This document shows, one piece after another, positions 1-10,805 of a stretch of 64,000 nucleotides of DNA (position 1 is the stretch's first letter; each line of letters begins with the position of its first letter). Origin of the DNA: Chaenocephalus aceratus (taxonomy: Eukaryota; Chordata; Actinopteri; Perciformes; Channichthyidae); assembly GCA_023974075.1 (NCBI GenBank), contig JAMFTG010000169.1, positions 190,890 to 254,889 on the forward strand, read 5' to 3'. The translations under genes were made by a program, and so were the position numbers. The notes beneath the pieces were generated by a model that saw only the letters and a program-made list of their open reading frames with translations, did no database searches and was not told where the DNA came from.

Positions 1-1208
1 AGTTTAAATCCTACTTAAAGGATAGAAACAACTTTGTTTCTATAGGTAAATACACATCTGAGTTGACAAATATGACATGTGGGGTTCCTCAAGGCTCCAT
101 CTTGGGGCCTCTTCTCTTTAACATCTACATGCTACCACTGGCTCAGATAATGAAGAACAACAAAATAAGTTACCATAGCTATGCAGATGACACACACATT
201 TACGTAACAATTTCACCAGGAGACTATGCTCCAATTCAAACACTGAGTAAGTGCATTGAACAAATCAATGACTGGATGTGTCAGAACTTTCTCCAATTAA
301 ACAAAGATAAAACTGAGGTAATGGTTTTTGGAGCCAAGGCAGAACGTTTAAAAGTTAGCGCTGAGCTTCAGTCTGCAATGTTCAAACCAACAGATACAGC
401 CAGAAATCTAGGTGTAGTCATGGACTCTGACCTGAGTTTCAACAGTCACATTAAAACAGTTACTAAATCAGCCTACTATCACCTAAAGAACATATCTAGG
501 ATTAAAAGACTAATGTCACAGCAGGATTTAGAAAAACGTGTCCATGCCTTTATCTTCAGTAGACTCGACTACTGCAATGGTGTCTTCACAGGTCTCACTA
601 AAACATCTATTAGAAAGCTGCAGCTGATTCAGAACGCCGCTGCTCGAGTCCTCACTAACACTAAGAAAGTGGATCACATCACTCCTGTTCTGAAGTCTTT
701 ACACTGGCTTCCTGTGTGTCAAAGAATAGATTTCAAAAATATTGCTGCTGGTTTATAAAGCACTGAATGGTTTAGGCCCAAAATACATTACTGACCTCCT
801 GCTAAACTATGAACCATCCAGATCTCTCAGGTCTTCAGGGACTGGTCAGCTTTCTGTCCCCAGAGTCAGAACTAAACATGGAGAAGCAGCGTTCAGTTAT
901 TATGCTCCAAATATCTGGAACAAACTCCCAGAAACCTGCAGGTCCGCTGCAACTCTGACTACTTTTAAATCCAGCAAGAAGACTTTTCTTTTTGTCGCTG
1001 CTTTTAATTGAACTATTCATATCTTAAACTGCACTGTAACTTTTATCCATGTATTTTTCCTTAATGTTTATTTGATTAGCTTTTCTTTTTTAATGCTTAA
1101 TGTCTTTCATTTTTTTTTTTTTTTTTTGTAAAGCATTTTGAATTGCCTTCTGTTGAAAAGTGCTCTATAAATAAACTTGCCTTGCCTTGCCTTGCCTTGC
1201 CTTGCCTT
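1..1208 (+). mobile_element. L2-type LINE, 3' portion (copy 1)
   Basis: This is a non-LTR retrotransposon fragment that starts outside the window. The frame at 63-758 shows reverse-transcriptase features: the GVPQGSILGPLLF block, the YADDTH catalytic block and the C-terminal thumb region (FSRLDYCNGVFTGL). An extra A near 735-740 shifts the frame, and the C-terminal reading continues at 742-1011. The end has a TATAAATAAA stretch and a TTGCC pentamer tail (about 1178-1208), typical of L2/Maui elements. It lacks the TAA nonsense codon shared by the copies at 10.8 and 37.7 kb, so it is a separate insertion. Confidence 0.85.
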
Positions 1209-1384
1209 ACTATTAGACACTGCGCCCACTCTGTTGCCAGATTTCAGAGAAATAAGCAACCAGGTCTGAAAACAAGCCCAAAAGAAGCAACACATACATG
1301 ATGTTGTGTCATTTTAAACCAAAACTAAGGCATCAGGATGACTTTAAGACGTGAACATGGTCATTTTTGTTTTGTAACATTAAA

Positions 1385-1478
1385 TAAAATAATTTTTTTA
1401 AGGATTCCCGATCCCCGATCTTTTTCTCCCGATTCCTATCTTTTAAAAATCACGTGATCGGATCGGGACATCTCTACA
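1385..1478. mobile_element. hAT-like terminal fragment (GATCGGGA-rich)
   Basis: The run of CCCGATCCCCGATC-type sequence followed by ATCGGATCGGGACATCTC resembles the ends of fish hAT elements that carry BED-finger transposases. Only one end is visible, so this is a relic. Confidence 0.35.
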
Positions 1479-1639
1479 TTCAACTGCCCCGAAGATCCCG
1501 ACGCGAAGCCTGAAGGGTAAACACACCAGGTTTAATCTGCCCGCACAATTTGTCTGGTGTCGGAATGTCTCGCCATGTTAGTCCATTGTTAAAAAACAAA
1601 ACACCATTACATTTCGGGTTAAAATGTGTTGTAACTGCG

Positions 1640-1769
1640 TTACTGGGCATTGTAACAGGTAATATATTACCCACATTTCATTAGTAATGCGTTACATTAC
1701 TTCGTTACAGCAAAAAGTAATATATTACTGTAACTCCGTTACTTTTGTAACGCGTTACACCCAACACTG
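1640..1769 (-). mobile_element. hAT-like MITE end (CAGTGTTGGGTGTAACGCG)
   Basis: Read on the minus strand, the segment starts at 1769 with CAGTGTTGGGTGTAACGCG and continues with the TAACG/TTACT-rich sequence common at the ends of fish hAT MITEs. The opposite end is not recognisable, so the copy is truncated. Confidence 0.55.
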
Positions 1770-1852
1770 GTTGTTACCAAGTGGCTGAATAGGATTACAG
1801 AAGTTGTCCAGGCCGTTTTACGTCATTACACCGAACACGTAAAACATTCCCG

Positions 1853-2069
1853 CTAAGTTTGTTTGCCCTATTCTGCTTGAAAGCAAGTCCCTGCCTCCTG
1901 CAAACTGTTCAAACAGACGCTTCAACTTGTACCATTTAGAGTCTGTATGTTTGAATATGGATCTTAAGTCGGCGTGACGTTGAAGCAGCGACCCTGCTGT
2001 AGTTCCTTTATAGCATAACGTTAGCATTTTGCTTCTAGCGACTAGATTTATGATTCGAAAATTATAAAA
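1853..2069 (-). mobile_element. Partial MITE copy of the 19,560-20,048 family
   Basis: The segment is closely similar, in reverse orientation, to the middle of the MITE at 19,560-20,048 and 26,827-27,313. It keeps the small frame LTLCYKGTTAGSLLQRHA...GGRDLLSS. It stops abruptly at ATTATAAAA, where LINE sequence begins. Confidence 0.7.
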
Positions 2070-2450
2070 TTCAGGATCTCGTCTCTGTATGCCAACTCGT
2101 CGTCTCCCTTATATATTTGGCCGACCATAGTGGTGTCATCTGCACATTTTATAATGGAGTTGGAGGGGTGAATGGGAGAGCAGTCGTGTGTGTAGAGTAG
2201 AGGGCTCATTACGCAGCCTTGCGGGGAGCCAGTGCTGAGGGTGGAGGAGCAATAAGGGCCTATTTTCACTGTCTGAGGACGGTCTGTAAGGAAATTATTT
2301 ATCCAGGCGCATAAGATGGAGGGGAAACCTAGGCGTGACAGTTTTTCCACGAGTATGTCAGGTATGATGGTGTTAAAAGCTGAGCTAAAATCGACGAACA
2401 GCATCCTTATATAGTTGCCTGGGCCTTCTAGGTGGCTCACAGCTGTGTGA
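2070..2450 (-). mobile_element. LINE reverse-transcriptase fragment (same family as 17,519-18,290)
   Basis: The frame at 2048-2440 on the minus strand encodes RT palm sequence: [12 protein letters not shown], then [19 protein letters not shown], then the catalytic region reading CADDTTMVG. It overlaps the start of the plus-strand fragment at 17,519, so the two are pieces of one LINE family. Both ends are lost. Confidence 0.75.
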
Positions 2451-3092
2451 TCAACTCAGTAAATCAACCAGGGTTTCTCTGTCCGACTGAGAGCGCGTTC
2501 ATGTGAAAGGGACGGGGTTAGCAACATTTGACCAATCACAAACATGGAGAATCGGGCTGACAGCGTCTTTTTTTCTCTCTCCATGAACCTTTGGGGCTAT
2601 ATACACTAGTATTAGATGCAGTCAAAAGTTTGGACACATCTTATCTTTCGAAGTTTTTTACTTATTTAAATTGGTTCTGCATTGTAGATTAATACTGAAG
2701 ACATCAAAACTATAAAACAACACATGGAATTATTATAGCGTTCGGTGGTTTTTGTGAGTGCACTTGAGGATACATTCAAAGTTCTTGAAATGTTCCGGAT
2801 CGACTGGCCTTCATTTCTTAAAGTGATGATGGACGGTCGTTTCTCTTCACTGAGTTGAGTGGGTCTTGCTATAATATGTATTACAACAGTAGTCAAATAG
2901 GGCTCTCCACTGTGCACTAACCCTACCTCAAACACATTAAGAAAGCAAGTAATTCCACAAATTGACTCTTGACAAGGCACATGTGTTAATGGAAAACCGT
3001 TCCAGTTGACGACCTTGTTATGGCAGATTCCTTATTACAGCGTATTTCTCGCTTATTCATTAAGGTCACACAGGTCAGAGAGGCCCCATCGT

Positions 3093-3500
3093 CTTGTTAT
3101 ATCAGTCTTATGCCTAGTCACATGGTTAGTTGAGACAAATGTGTTTATTGAGTTACATTTCCAGAGAAGAGGCCCCATCGTCTCCCCCGTAATTATTAGG
3201 GGTGAGCGGAAGTACAAAGAGGCTCCATAGCTCAGTCGGTAGAGCCTCAGGTTATAATACAGTTAAGTCTTTGTTAGTTAAAGACGTCATGAGATCGTGA
3301 CCTTTCCACATCTGAAACATATACAAGTATGGCATTCATAGGGGAAAATGTGTGTGTGTGTGTTCATTACAGTAGCTATATATGCCTGTGTAAAACTGCT
3401 ACTCGTTGGGGCATTTCCGCGATTGGTTGCTGTTGAAGCAAGGTGATGTACTCCAATATTATTAGTTGTTGTGTGAATATTGATTAATCTCAACCATATC
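3093..3500 (-). repeat. Diverged relic of the ZNF last-exon upstream (intron) module
   Basis: Read on the minus strand, this aligns with 7,500-7,890: shared landmarks are CGTTCATTACAG, GAGATCGTGACCTTT, the GGGGTGAGCGGAAGT block and TTATATCAGTCTT. No ZNF exon follows, because Tc1 DNA lies where it should be. It is the oldest-looking copy of the module here. Confidence 0.6.
3221..3245 (+). other. tRNA-Thr-like 5' fragment
   Basis: GGCTCCATAGCTCAGTCGGT followed by AGAGC looks like the acceptor, D-arm and A-box region of a tRNA (closest by eye to tRNA-Thr). The anticodon arm and B box are missing, so it is a fragment or a chance/SINE-derived remnant, not a working tRNA gene. It lies inside the ZNF intron relic, at a point where the younger copies lack it. 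Confidence 0.4.
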
Positions 3501-3764
3501 TGTGTTTACGTTTTATTGATCTCTCTCTCTGTGTTAACATTTAAAGTTGGTGAGCCATTAATTGCACTAGCTGTGTGCAAAGCAAAAGGGGTCTGCTTTG
3601 AAGAATCTAGAATAAAAATCACACTTTTTTGTTAACTAGATAATTCCATATGTGTTCTTTCATAGTTTTGATGTCTTCAGTATTAATCTACAAAGTAGAA
3701 ACAAATTAAAAATAAACAAAAACCATTGAATGAGAAGGTGTCCAAACTTTTGACTGGTACTGTA

Positions 3765-4535
3765 TATAAAAAACACACATATTTTAATATTTAGCAGGTT
3801 CCCTCATCTATAATCATCTATACAAGCGCAACTTTAAACATTTACAGCAGTGAAATGCAACATTCAAAACAATCAAGAAACATCAGAAATGAAACACTGA
3901 CCGGGTTGGTGCGGAGCTGATAATTTATTCCGGCAAATTACTCAGACCTACTAATTAACCTAACCAAAGTTATTGAGTCTATGTAAGTTTACTGCTTGGC
4001 TCAGATCCACCAACGTCAGCAAGATCTCACCTCTATTAACTCCTGAAGAACCAGGTTCAATTAACTGCTGTTTCAATTCAGACGACTCTCTTAAATCTGT
4101 TTAAGCGATCCCGAAGGATTTTGGTATCAGTAATGAGGTGTGTCCCTACCTAAGTGTGAGTGTGGCAGGGTGCAATCTTACCTTTGAAGCAGGAGAGGAG
4201 AGCGCCGATGTCTTTTAAGTTGTCCCAGTCCAAAAGGTGGGATCAGTTTATTTGAAGAAAAATAGGTCCAAACTAATACAGGGTTTTTACCTTCTCTCGT
4301 TATATCATTATACTCATACTAAACCTATCATGCTTCGATCATGTTCAAATATGAAACTTTTATTCACAGTTTTACATTTATTACCAAAATTGTAATTTCA
4401 ACTGCCCAATTCAGTTGTGATTTTTAAATCTCCCGATAGAATTTAGAGGCATTTCCTCATAAAAGACCGGTGATAATAAAAAGCACATTCAACTTTTCAT
4501 TCACCAAATCAATTCACATCAATTCCATACCTTTT
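3765..4535. other. No recognised gene
   Basis: AT-rich sequence without a convincing frame, RNA gene or element end. It separates the Tc1 relic from the first segmental-duplication module. Confidence 0.5.
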
Positions 4536-5080
4536 TTCCGACACAGATGGCGGGTATTAACATTCACAAACACATACCTACCTCCCGCAGGTATTCGGAG
4601 GAAGATCCTCATAGGTGGTGGTTACTAATACTCACAAACACATCTCAATTCATTCCACTCATTCAACAAAGTAATTCATTCAGCATTCAACCAAGACATT
4701 TGAGAGATATTTACCAAGTTTGAGAGAACCTTACCGAGAGCAAAAACCCAGCTCTGAGGGACAGAGCTTACCAAGAGAGAGCATACCAGGGGAACCCAAC
4801 CCCCCCCCCCTCTCTCTCGCTCTCTCCAAAAAAAAAGTTCCTCCCCATCCGCCAGTGTCTTTATGCTCAAAAAATGGCCTCTGATGTACAGGACTGGACA
4901 TGACCAGACATATTCTATGGCAGGGGTCGGCAATCCCTGGCACGCGGCACCGTATCCAGTGGCACACTAGGAATAAGTGGAATAAGTGTGCAAAACATTA
5001 ACATTTTCGGATCCTGAACGAGACCGCCGCCAGAGCGCGTCTCCCATTACCTGCAGAAGGAAGCCATGCACGCAACGCAG

Positions 5081-5180
5081 CCCCGCTCTCTTTAACTCCA
5101 GGCGACTTTCTGCCGCTTTCCTCCGCGGTGCCGTGCTGATCGTTTCACCACAGAGGAAAGCACTTCACAAATTGCAGTAC
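5081..5180 (+). other. Empty-site equivalent of the L2 insertion
   Basis: This single copy corresponds to the roughly 100-bp segment that appears twice, on either side of the L2 element, at 10,707-10,805/11,579-11,672 and 37,581-37,679/38,853-38,953. Confidence 0.7.
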
Positions 5181-5283
5181 CCAAAAGGAGCTGTACAAAT
5201 GCCGCAGTTTTTGCGTGGCTGTGTCTTTAGTTGAAAGCCCAGTGGCGATCTGCTCATCTCTCATTGAAATAATATGCTACACA

Positions 5284-5352
5284 GGGGCGGACTGGCCATC
5301 TGTGTTCTGGAGAATCACAGAACGGACGATCGTCCTTATTATTATGCTGTTT
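5284..5352 (+). mobile_element. hAT element B, truncated left end
   Basis: CAGGGGCGGACTGGCCAT and the following ACGGACGATCGTCC match the termini at 11,775 and 12,777. Homology fades after about 5,352. Confidence 0.6.
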
Positions 5353-5399
5353 AAACCAATTATTTAAATGTGTTTGTTAAATTCGGCATCATGTAAGTT

Positions 5400-6344
5400 A
5401 GGGATGCTCCGATCGATCGGCCGCCGATCGATATCGACCGATACTCACTCTCTGCCGATCGATCAGTGCTCTCTAAAAATGCCGATCGCATGACGTAAAA
5501 TACATGACAAGCTCTCCAAAATGGCTTCACCGGTCTGGCAGTATTTTAAAGTGTCCGAAAATGACAATAAAATAGCGGAATGCAACGTGTGTGTGAAGCA
5601 GAAATCCTGCAGCTCCGCCCGCTGTGACGGACCGGTGAGCGGAGCAAAACGCACAAGAGTAACGGCCCCTACACACGGCGGCGTGCGTTGTCGCTTGCCG
5701 GCGGGGGGGCTGAAACTCGACCAACAACCAATCACATGAATCTCCCGCCCCAGACACACAAGCACGCGGTTTGATTGGCTAGAGCTTGTACTGGCATATG
5801 ATTTGATTGGCTGACGCCTCCGTCAAGGCATCAAAAGTAGAATATTGCTCTACTTTTGCAGCGAGCACCGCGAGAGAAGCTACGCTTTGCTCCCACAATG
5901 CAGTTCGGCGAATCGTGACGTCACCCCATTCAAAGTGAATGGGTTGAAGCGGCAACGCACGCCGCCGTGTGTAGGGGCCGTTAGACCTAACACACTTAGC
6001 TATTTGATCTACCTCTGGAACAAGCTAAACTAGTTATACATATATTTATTCTTCACTGTCGGGTCACTCATTACTGGATCAGTGAGCTGCATGAGATACT
6101 GACAGGCTGTCAGGAGAGGGAGGGGGAGAGAGGAAGAGAGAGTGCTTCTGCTCATTTCTCCCGTGTTACCATCCAAAGTTAATGTAAACTTGAATAATGT
6201 ACTTCATTTGAATGTAACAATTATGTTGGTTGTTGTTGGTGGAAGCGCCAGTGATGAATGAGCCCCATTAACTGAGTTTTAAATATAACTTTACATGGAA
6301 GATCCCCATAGGCCCCGCCCACTCGATCCGATCAGAGCATCCCT
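5400..6344 (+). mobile_element. hAT element C with BED-finger transposase remnant
   Basis: Termini are AGGGATGCTCCGATC at 5,400 and, inverted, GATCAGAGCATCCCT ending at 6,344. A frame from 5,521 begins MASPVWQYFKVSENDNKIAECNVC, the start of a BED-type zinc finger as used by ZBED/hAT transposases (aromatic residues, then CxxC). The frame is cut by a MITE at 5,660 and no catalytic domain remains. I see no clear target duplication. Confidence 0.65.
5660..5983. mobile_element. MITE nested in hAT element C
   Basis: Inverted ends TAACGGCCCCTACACACGGC (5,660) and the mirror image ending at 5,983, extending about 30 bp inward. It contains no coding frame. The target duplication cannot be told from the termini because TAA/TTA is itself part of the inverted repeat. 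Confidence 0.7.
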
Positions 6345-6925
6345 GACAGGTCCACACACTACTTCCCCGCAGCGAGGCTCCCCCGCCCTCCTGTTGACAG
6401 TTCACGAGCGTCGAGCTCACCGTAACCATTTCCCCCCCCGCCCCCCCCTCCTTGATAATTCACGATCGTCAGCACGTTGATAAAATATATTTTTTTGAAT
6501 GGCACTTCATATCAAAAAGGTTGCCGACCCCTGTTCTATGGCTATTACATAACCACCTTTTTGGGGCCTCTGTCTTTTTCTCCTTAAGTCAGGAGCCCCC
6601 CTCCCTGTGTACTGCTGTGAGGGAAGAGGGAAGAAACTGGCTCTCCCTTATCAGTGAAACCATTATAGGCCTTACACACTCAACTTAACAAACCACTTGT
6701 GTTTTGTTTATACTGTAAATATAGAAAATCATAAAATATGAAGCATTTTCATTGTGGGTTATATAAGAATATAATTGATCATATTTGATTATAACTAACT
6801 TTCGTTTTAAGTATTCACTTGATACTATGAAGATCTCAACAGCACCATCATTACTATGACATTAGAGGGTGCCATAAAATGTTCTGATAATACTTGCATA
6901 CTTTTACTTAAATAAGTTTTGAATT

Positions 6926-7020
6926 AGGGCTGTGCAATTAATTGTATTTTAATCTCTATTACGATTTTGGCTTGCAACGATTATGAAAACAACGTAATCG
7001 GAAAAAAAAGATTATTTTGC
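6926..7020 (+). mobile_element. Partial hAT MITE (AGGGCTGTGCAATTAAT family)
   Basis: Similar to the left half of the intact MITE at 20,750-21,043 (ACGATTTTGGCTTGCAACG). A mirror-image copy lies near 16,460-16,550 in the other arm. Confidence 0.55.
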
Positions 7021-7934
7021 TGCATTCCCTTTCGCAATGATGCTCTCAATGTGTCTTGCGTTACACAACTTAGCATTTAGATCAATAAAGGCCTTGGGAC
7101 TATGTTGTTTGATTGAATTAAACACAATATATGCACTCCACTATGCTGTTGTACTGTATCTGAAGATCTTAATATGATTGCTCATATTTTAAGCCATCTT
7201 TTTCCCGGCCCCTTGCTTTGGATCATTTTCATCAACCGGCCCCCATTCCAAACTAATTGAATAGCCCTGGCGTAGGGTATCTGTGAACAATCCCAAATAC
7301 AATTCATTGTTTACATTGCGGCTAGTGCTAAACCAGAAGAAAAAACCCTTTTTCATTTTTAACGGTAGGTGGAAAGGGGCTGGGCTACATGAGGTGAATT
7401 GAGCCAACAAAATTAGACTATTTTTTCTGACTGTGTTGTTGTGGCAATTCAGCACTCACAACAGGAAAGAATAAAACAGAGAGGAATCAATAAAACACAG
7501 ATATAGTTGATTAATTATTATTTCGTTGTACAACAATCAATAATAACGAGGAAACATTACCTTGCACACAAGCAGTCAATAGTGGTAATGCTCCAACGAG
7601 TACAAGTCTTTCACATCATATATAGCAGCTGTAATGAACGCACACACAATTTCCCTTACGTTAGCCAACACCCACATATGTTCCAGATGTCGAAAGGTCA
7701 TTATCTCGTGACCTCTTTAGGTGTAATTCATACCCTGTCAGGATATGAACCACCTAACTAACAAGACGTAACTGTATTATCCTCAGGAGGGCCTCTTTGC
7801 ACTTCCGCTCACCCCTAATGATTGCGGAAGAGACGATGGGCCTCTCTTCTCTGGAAACTGTAATTCAATAACATACCTAATTATATCGACAAGGTCCAAG
7901 ACTGATATAACAGTGTGTTTCCTGTTTCCTGCAG

Positions 7935-9397
7935 ATGTCCAGCAGCTGGTGGTGGTTAAAGAAGAGCCTCTCCCTGACCAGCAGGAGTGGAGCTGCAGTC
8001 TGGACCAGGAGGACCCAGAGCCCCCTCCACACATTAAGCAGGAACAGGAGGAACTCAGGATCAGTCAGGAGGGAGATCAGCTTCAGGAGCTGGAGGAGGC
8101 TGATATCACCAAGTCCAATTTCACTCCTGACCCTGTGAAGAGTGAAGATGATAAAGAGAAACCTCAGTCCTCACGGCCTCATCAAATACAAACTGAACAC
8201 ATGGAAACAGAAGCTGATGGAGAGGACTGTCGAGGACCAGAACCAGCCAGGAACTCAGATCCAGAGAGCAGTTTACAACCAAAGACTGAGGACCACACTG
8301 GAGACTCTTCTGAAGACACTGATGACTCTTCTGAACATGACACTGAAGACAGTGCTGATTGGAAGGAGACCAGAGAACCTGCCTCAGGCTCAAACTCACT
8401 GAAAAATAGACAAGAATCTGTCAGTGATCCCCGACGTAGTGCTGAAAAGAAACCATTCAGCTGCTCAGTCTGTAAGAAAGCTTTTAGATATAGAAGAGAT
8501 CTAAATCAACACATGAGAATCCACACAGGAGAGAAACCCTTTCGGTGCTCAATTTGTGAGAAAGCTTTTTCAGTGAATACAAATTTAAAGACACACATGA
8601 GAATCCACACAGGAGAGAAAGCACACATCTGCTCAGTCTGTAAGAAAGCTTTTTCACACAGTGGAAGTTTAAAGAAACACATGAGAATCCACACAGGAGA
8701 GAAAGCACACATCTGCTCAGTCTGTAAGAAAGCTTTTTCACATAGTGGAAGTTTAAAGAAACACATGAGAGTCCACACAGGAGAGAAAGCACACATCTGC
8801 TCAGTCTGTAAGAAAGCTTTTTCACAGAGTGGAGGTTTAAAGGCACACATGAGAGTCCACACAGGAGAGAAAGCACACATCTGCTCAGTCTGTAAGAAAG
8901 CTTTTTCACACAGTGGAAGTTTAAAGGCACACATGAGAGTCCACACAGGAGAGAAAACACACAGCTGCTCAGTCTGTAAGAAAGCATTTTCACAGAGTGG
9001 AAGTTTAAAGGAACACATGAGCGTCCACACAGGAGAGAAAACACACAGCTGCTCAGTCTGTAAGAAAGCTTTTTCACGGAGTAGAAGTTTAAAGGAACAC
9101 ATGAGAATCCACACAAGAGAGGAAACACACAGCTGCTCAGTCTGTAAGAAAGCTTTTTCACGGAGTAGAAGTTTAAAGGTACACATGAGAATCCACACAG
9201 GAGAGAAACCATTCAAATGCAATGTTTGTGACAAAAGATTTAAATGGCGTAATCATTTCCAAAGGCACAAGTGTGTTTCTCGTCAGTCCTCACAGCTTAA
9301 TGAAATTCAAACTGAGGATAACGGAGAGGCAGAGCCTCCAATCAGCAGCTCAGCTGAACACATGGAAACAGAAGCTGATGGAGAGGACAATGAATAA
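7935..9397 (+). CDS. C2H2 zinc-finger protein, last exon (ZNF gene 1)
   Basis: Predicted nuclear DNA-binding protein of the large fish C2H2 family. The exon starts after a polypyrimidine tract and CAG (7,931-7,934); the first two bases AT complete a split Asp codon, giving DVQQLVVVKEEPLPDQQEW. An upstream in-frame ATG-like start lies inside the intron and is not used. An acidic linker of about 170 residues follows, then nine canonical C2H2 fingers joined by TGEK-type linkers, then a degenerate tenth (CNVCDKRFKW, without normal His spacing) and an acidic tail ending GEDNE. No first exon is recognisable upstream in the window, so this is either the end of a gene starting further left or a duplicated orphan exon. 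There is no internal stop. DNA target unknown. Confidence 0.75.
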
Positions 9398-10550
9398 GTC
9401 TTATGACAGTTCACACGTGAGAGAAATCTGTCTGACTGGATTAACATTGTTGAACAACATCCATATAAGACTTAAATGAGTCTTTATCAACATAGGTTGA
9501 CAATATGTTTAATGTTTTTGTCATTCTGATGTTTACGTTAACCACTGACTGTTGATGAACCATTTTATTTGGATTGAGGGCTCCAAGTTTCCATATAAAG
9601 GTATAGGATGGTTTGATGTATTCTTTATTTCTAAATGTTTTGTATCATTGCTATCCTGTTAATGAGCCCTGATTTACATAAATGTACCTGTTATCGGAGT
9701 GTTTTTGCTTCTGTAACTGTAAGGGAATACATTTTCCTATTTTGTATCCTGATGACCTAATGCCGTTACATGTAATACGTTACTCCCTAAGCCTGTTTTC
9801 ACCCATCTGCAACCGATTCGCTAATAATCACAAATGTTCATTTCTTTGACCCCTTGACTCGACTATTTCTTTTTTAATAATCGTTACATCTCCTCAGGAC
9901 CAAGTTCCCGTGTCCTGCCTTTCACCTGCTGATCACCCACTGCTCATTTAAGGTGGACTGACCTTTACAATGGACCAGCTAGTCTTAGTGTGTTAATGCA
10001 AACGTTTTGTAAAATGACGCGAGACCAAAAACGTGCTGTTGGGCTGTGTGCTCTCTGCAGGACGGTGTCTGGACTCAAAGATTGTTTATGGTATGAGAGC
10101 TTCACTCTGTTTTTGTTGTCCAAACGACGCCAACAGATGGCGGGTACTAACATTCACAAACACGTACCTATCTCCCGCAGGTATTCGGAGAAGATCCTCA
10201 TAGGTGGCGGTTACTAATACTCACTAACACATCTTAATTCATTCCACACATTCAACAAAGTAATTCACTCAGCATTCAACCAAGACATTTGAGAGATATT
10301 TACCAAGTTTGAGAGAACCTTACTGAGAGCAAAAACCCAGCTCTGAGGGACAGAGCTTACCAAGAGAGAGCATACCAGGGGAACCCAACCCCCACTCCCC
10401 CCCAAAAAAAAAGTTCCTCCCCATCCGCCAGTGTCTTTATGCTCAAAAACAGGTAGAAAAACCTAAGACAACTCCTCCACCCCCATATTTGTGGAAACTG
10501 GGCATGGCCTCTGATGTACAGGAATGGACATGACCAGACATATTCTGTGG
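9398..10550 (+). repeat. ZNF 3' flank (segmentally duplicated)
   Basis: Non-coding sequence shared with 36,208-37,421 and, inverted, with 12,977-14,124. It probably includes the 3' UTR. I see no second gene in it. Confidence 0.6.
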
Positions 10551-10706
10551 CAGGGTTCGGCAACCCCTGGTACGCGGCACCGTAACCAGTGGCACACTAG
10601 GAATAAGTGTGCAAAACATTAACATTTTATTTTCGGATCCTGAACGAGACCGCCGCCAGAGCGCGTCTCCCATTACCTGCAGAAGGAAGCCATGCACGCA
10701 ACGCAG
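10551..10706 (+). mobile_element. hAT element A, isolated 5' end
   Basis: CAGGGTTCGGCAACCCCTGG followed by the same GCGGCACCGTA sequence as at 4,921. Flank ATTCTGTGG matches the 4,911-4,920 flank with one change. The 3' end is not present in this copy. Confidence 0.65.
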
Positions 10707-10805
10707 CCCCGCTCTCTTGAACTCCAGGCGACTTTCTGCGGCTTTCCTCCGTGGTGCACTGCTGATCGATTCACCACGGTGGAAAGCACTTCACAAATGT
10801 CAGTA

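Larger units (their letters stand above)
2619..3764 (-). mobile_element. Tc1/mariner element, interrupted and decayed
   Basis: The terminal inverted repeats read CAGTCAAAAGTTTGGACAC at 2619 and, reversed, at 3764 next to TACAGTA. A minus-strand frame (about 2790-2910) keeps the N-terminal helix-turn-helix region of a Tc1 transposase (EEKRPSIITLRNEGQSIRNISRTLNVSSSA). The catalytic DDE region is absent. The middle (about 3,010-3,590) is foreign and contains a relic of the ZNF upstream module. Confidence 0.75.
4536..5390 (+). repeat. Segmental-duplication module without ZNF exon or L2
   Basis: Colinear with the ZNF 3' flanks at about 10,136-10,800 plus 11,579-11,850 and about 37,047-37,679 plus 38,853-39,130. 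Landmarks are CAGATGGCGGGT, CTCCCGCAGGTATTCGGAGGA, TTTGAGAGATATTTACCAAG and the GGATCCTGAACGAGACCGCC block. The L2 found in the other two copies is absent, so 5,081-5,180 preserves the empty site. Confidence 0.75.
4921..6533 (+). mobile_element. hAT element A with perfect 8-bp target duplication
   Basis: Left end CAGGGGTCGGCAA and right end TTGCCGACCCCTG are inverted copies. The flanks 4913-4920 and 6534-6541 both read TTCTATGG, the 8-bp duplication expected of hAT transposons. No transposase of its own is visible; the interior has been filled by other elements (hAT-B end at 5,284, hAT-C at 5,400-6,344, a MITE at 5,660-5,983). Isolated 5' ends of the same element occur at 10,551, 12,976 (inverted) and 37,422, and a 3' end at about 17,118. 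Confidence 0.85.

Noticed and set aside
5463..5765. Minus-strand 100-residue frame over hAT-C and its MITE
   Set aside because: It crosses the border of the nested MITE and opposes the BED-finger frame, so it is fortuitous.
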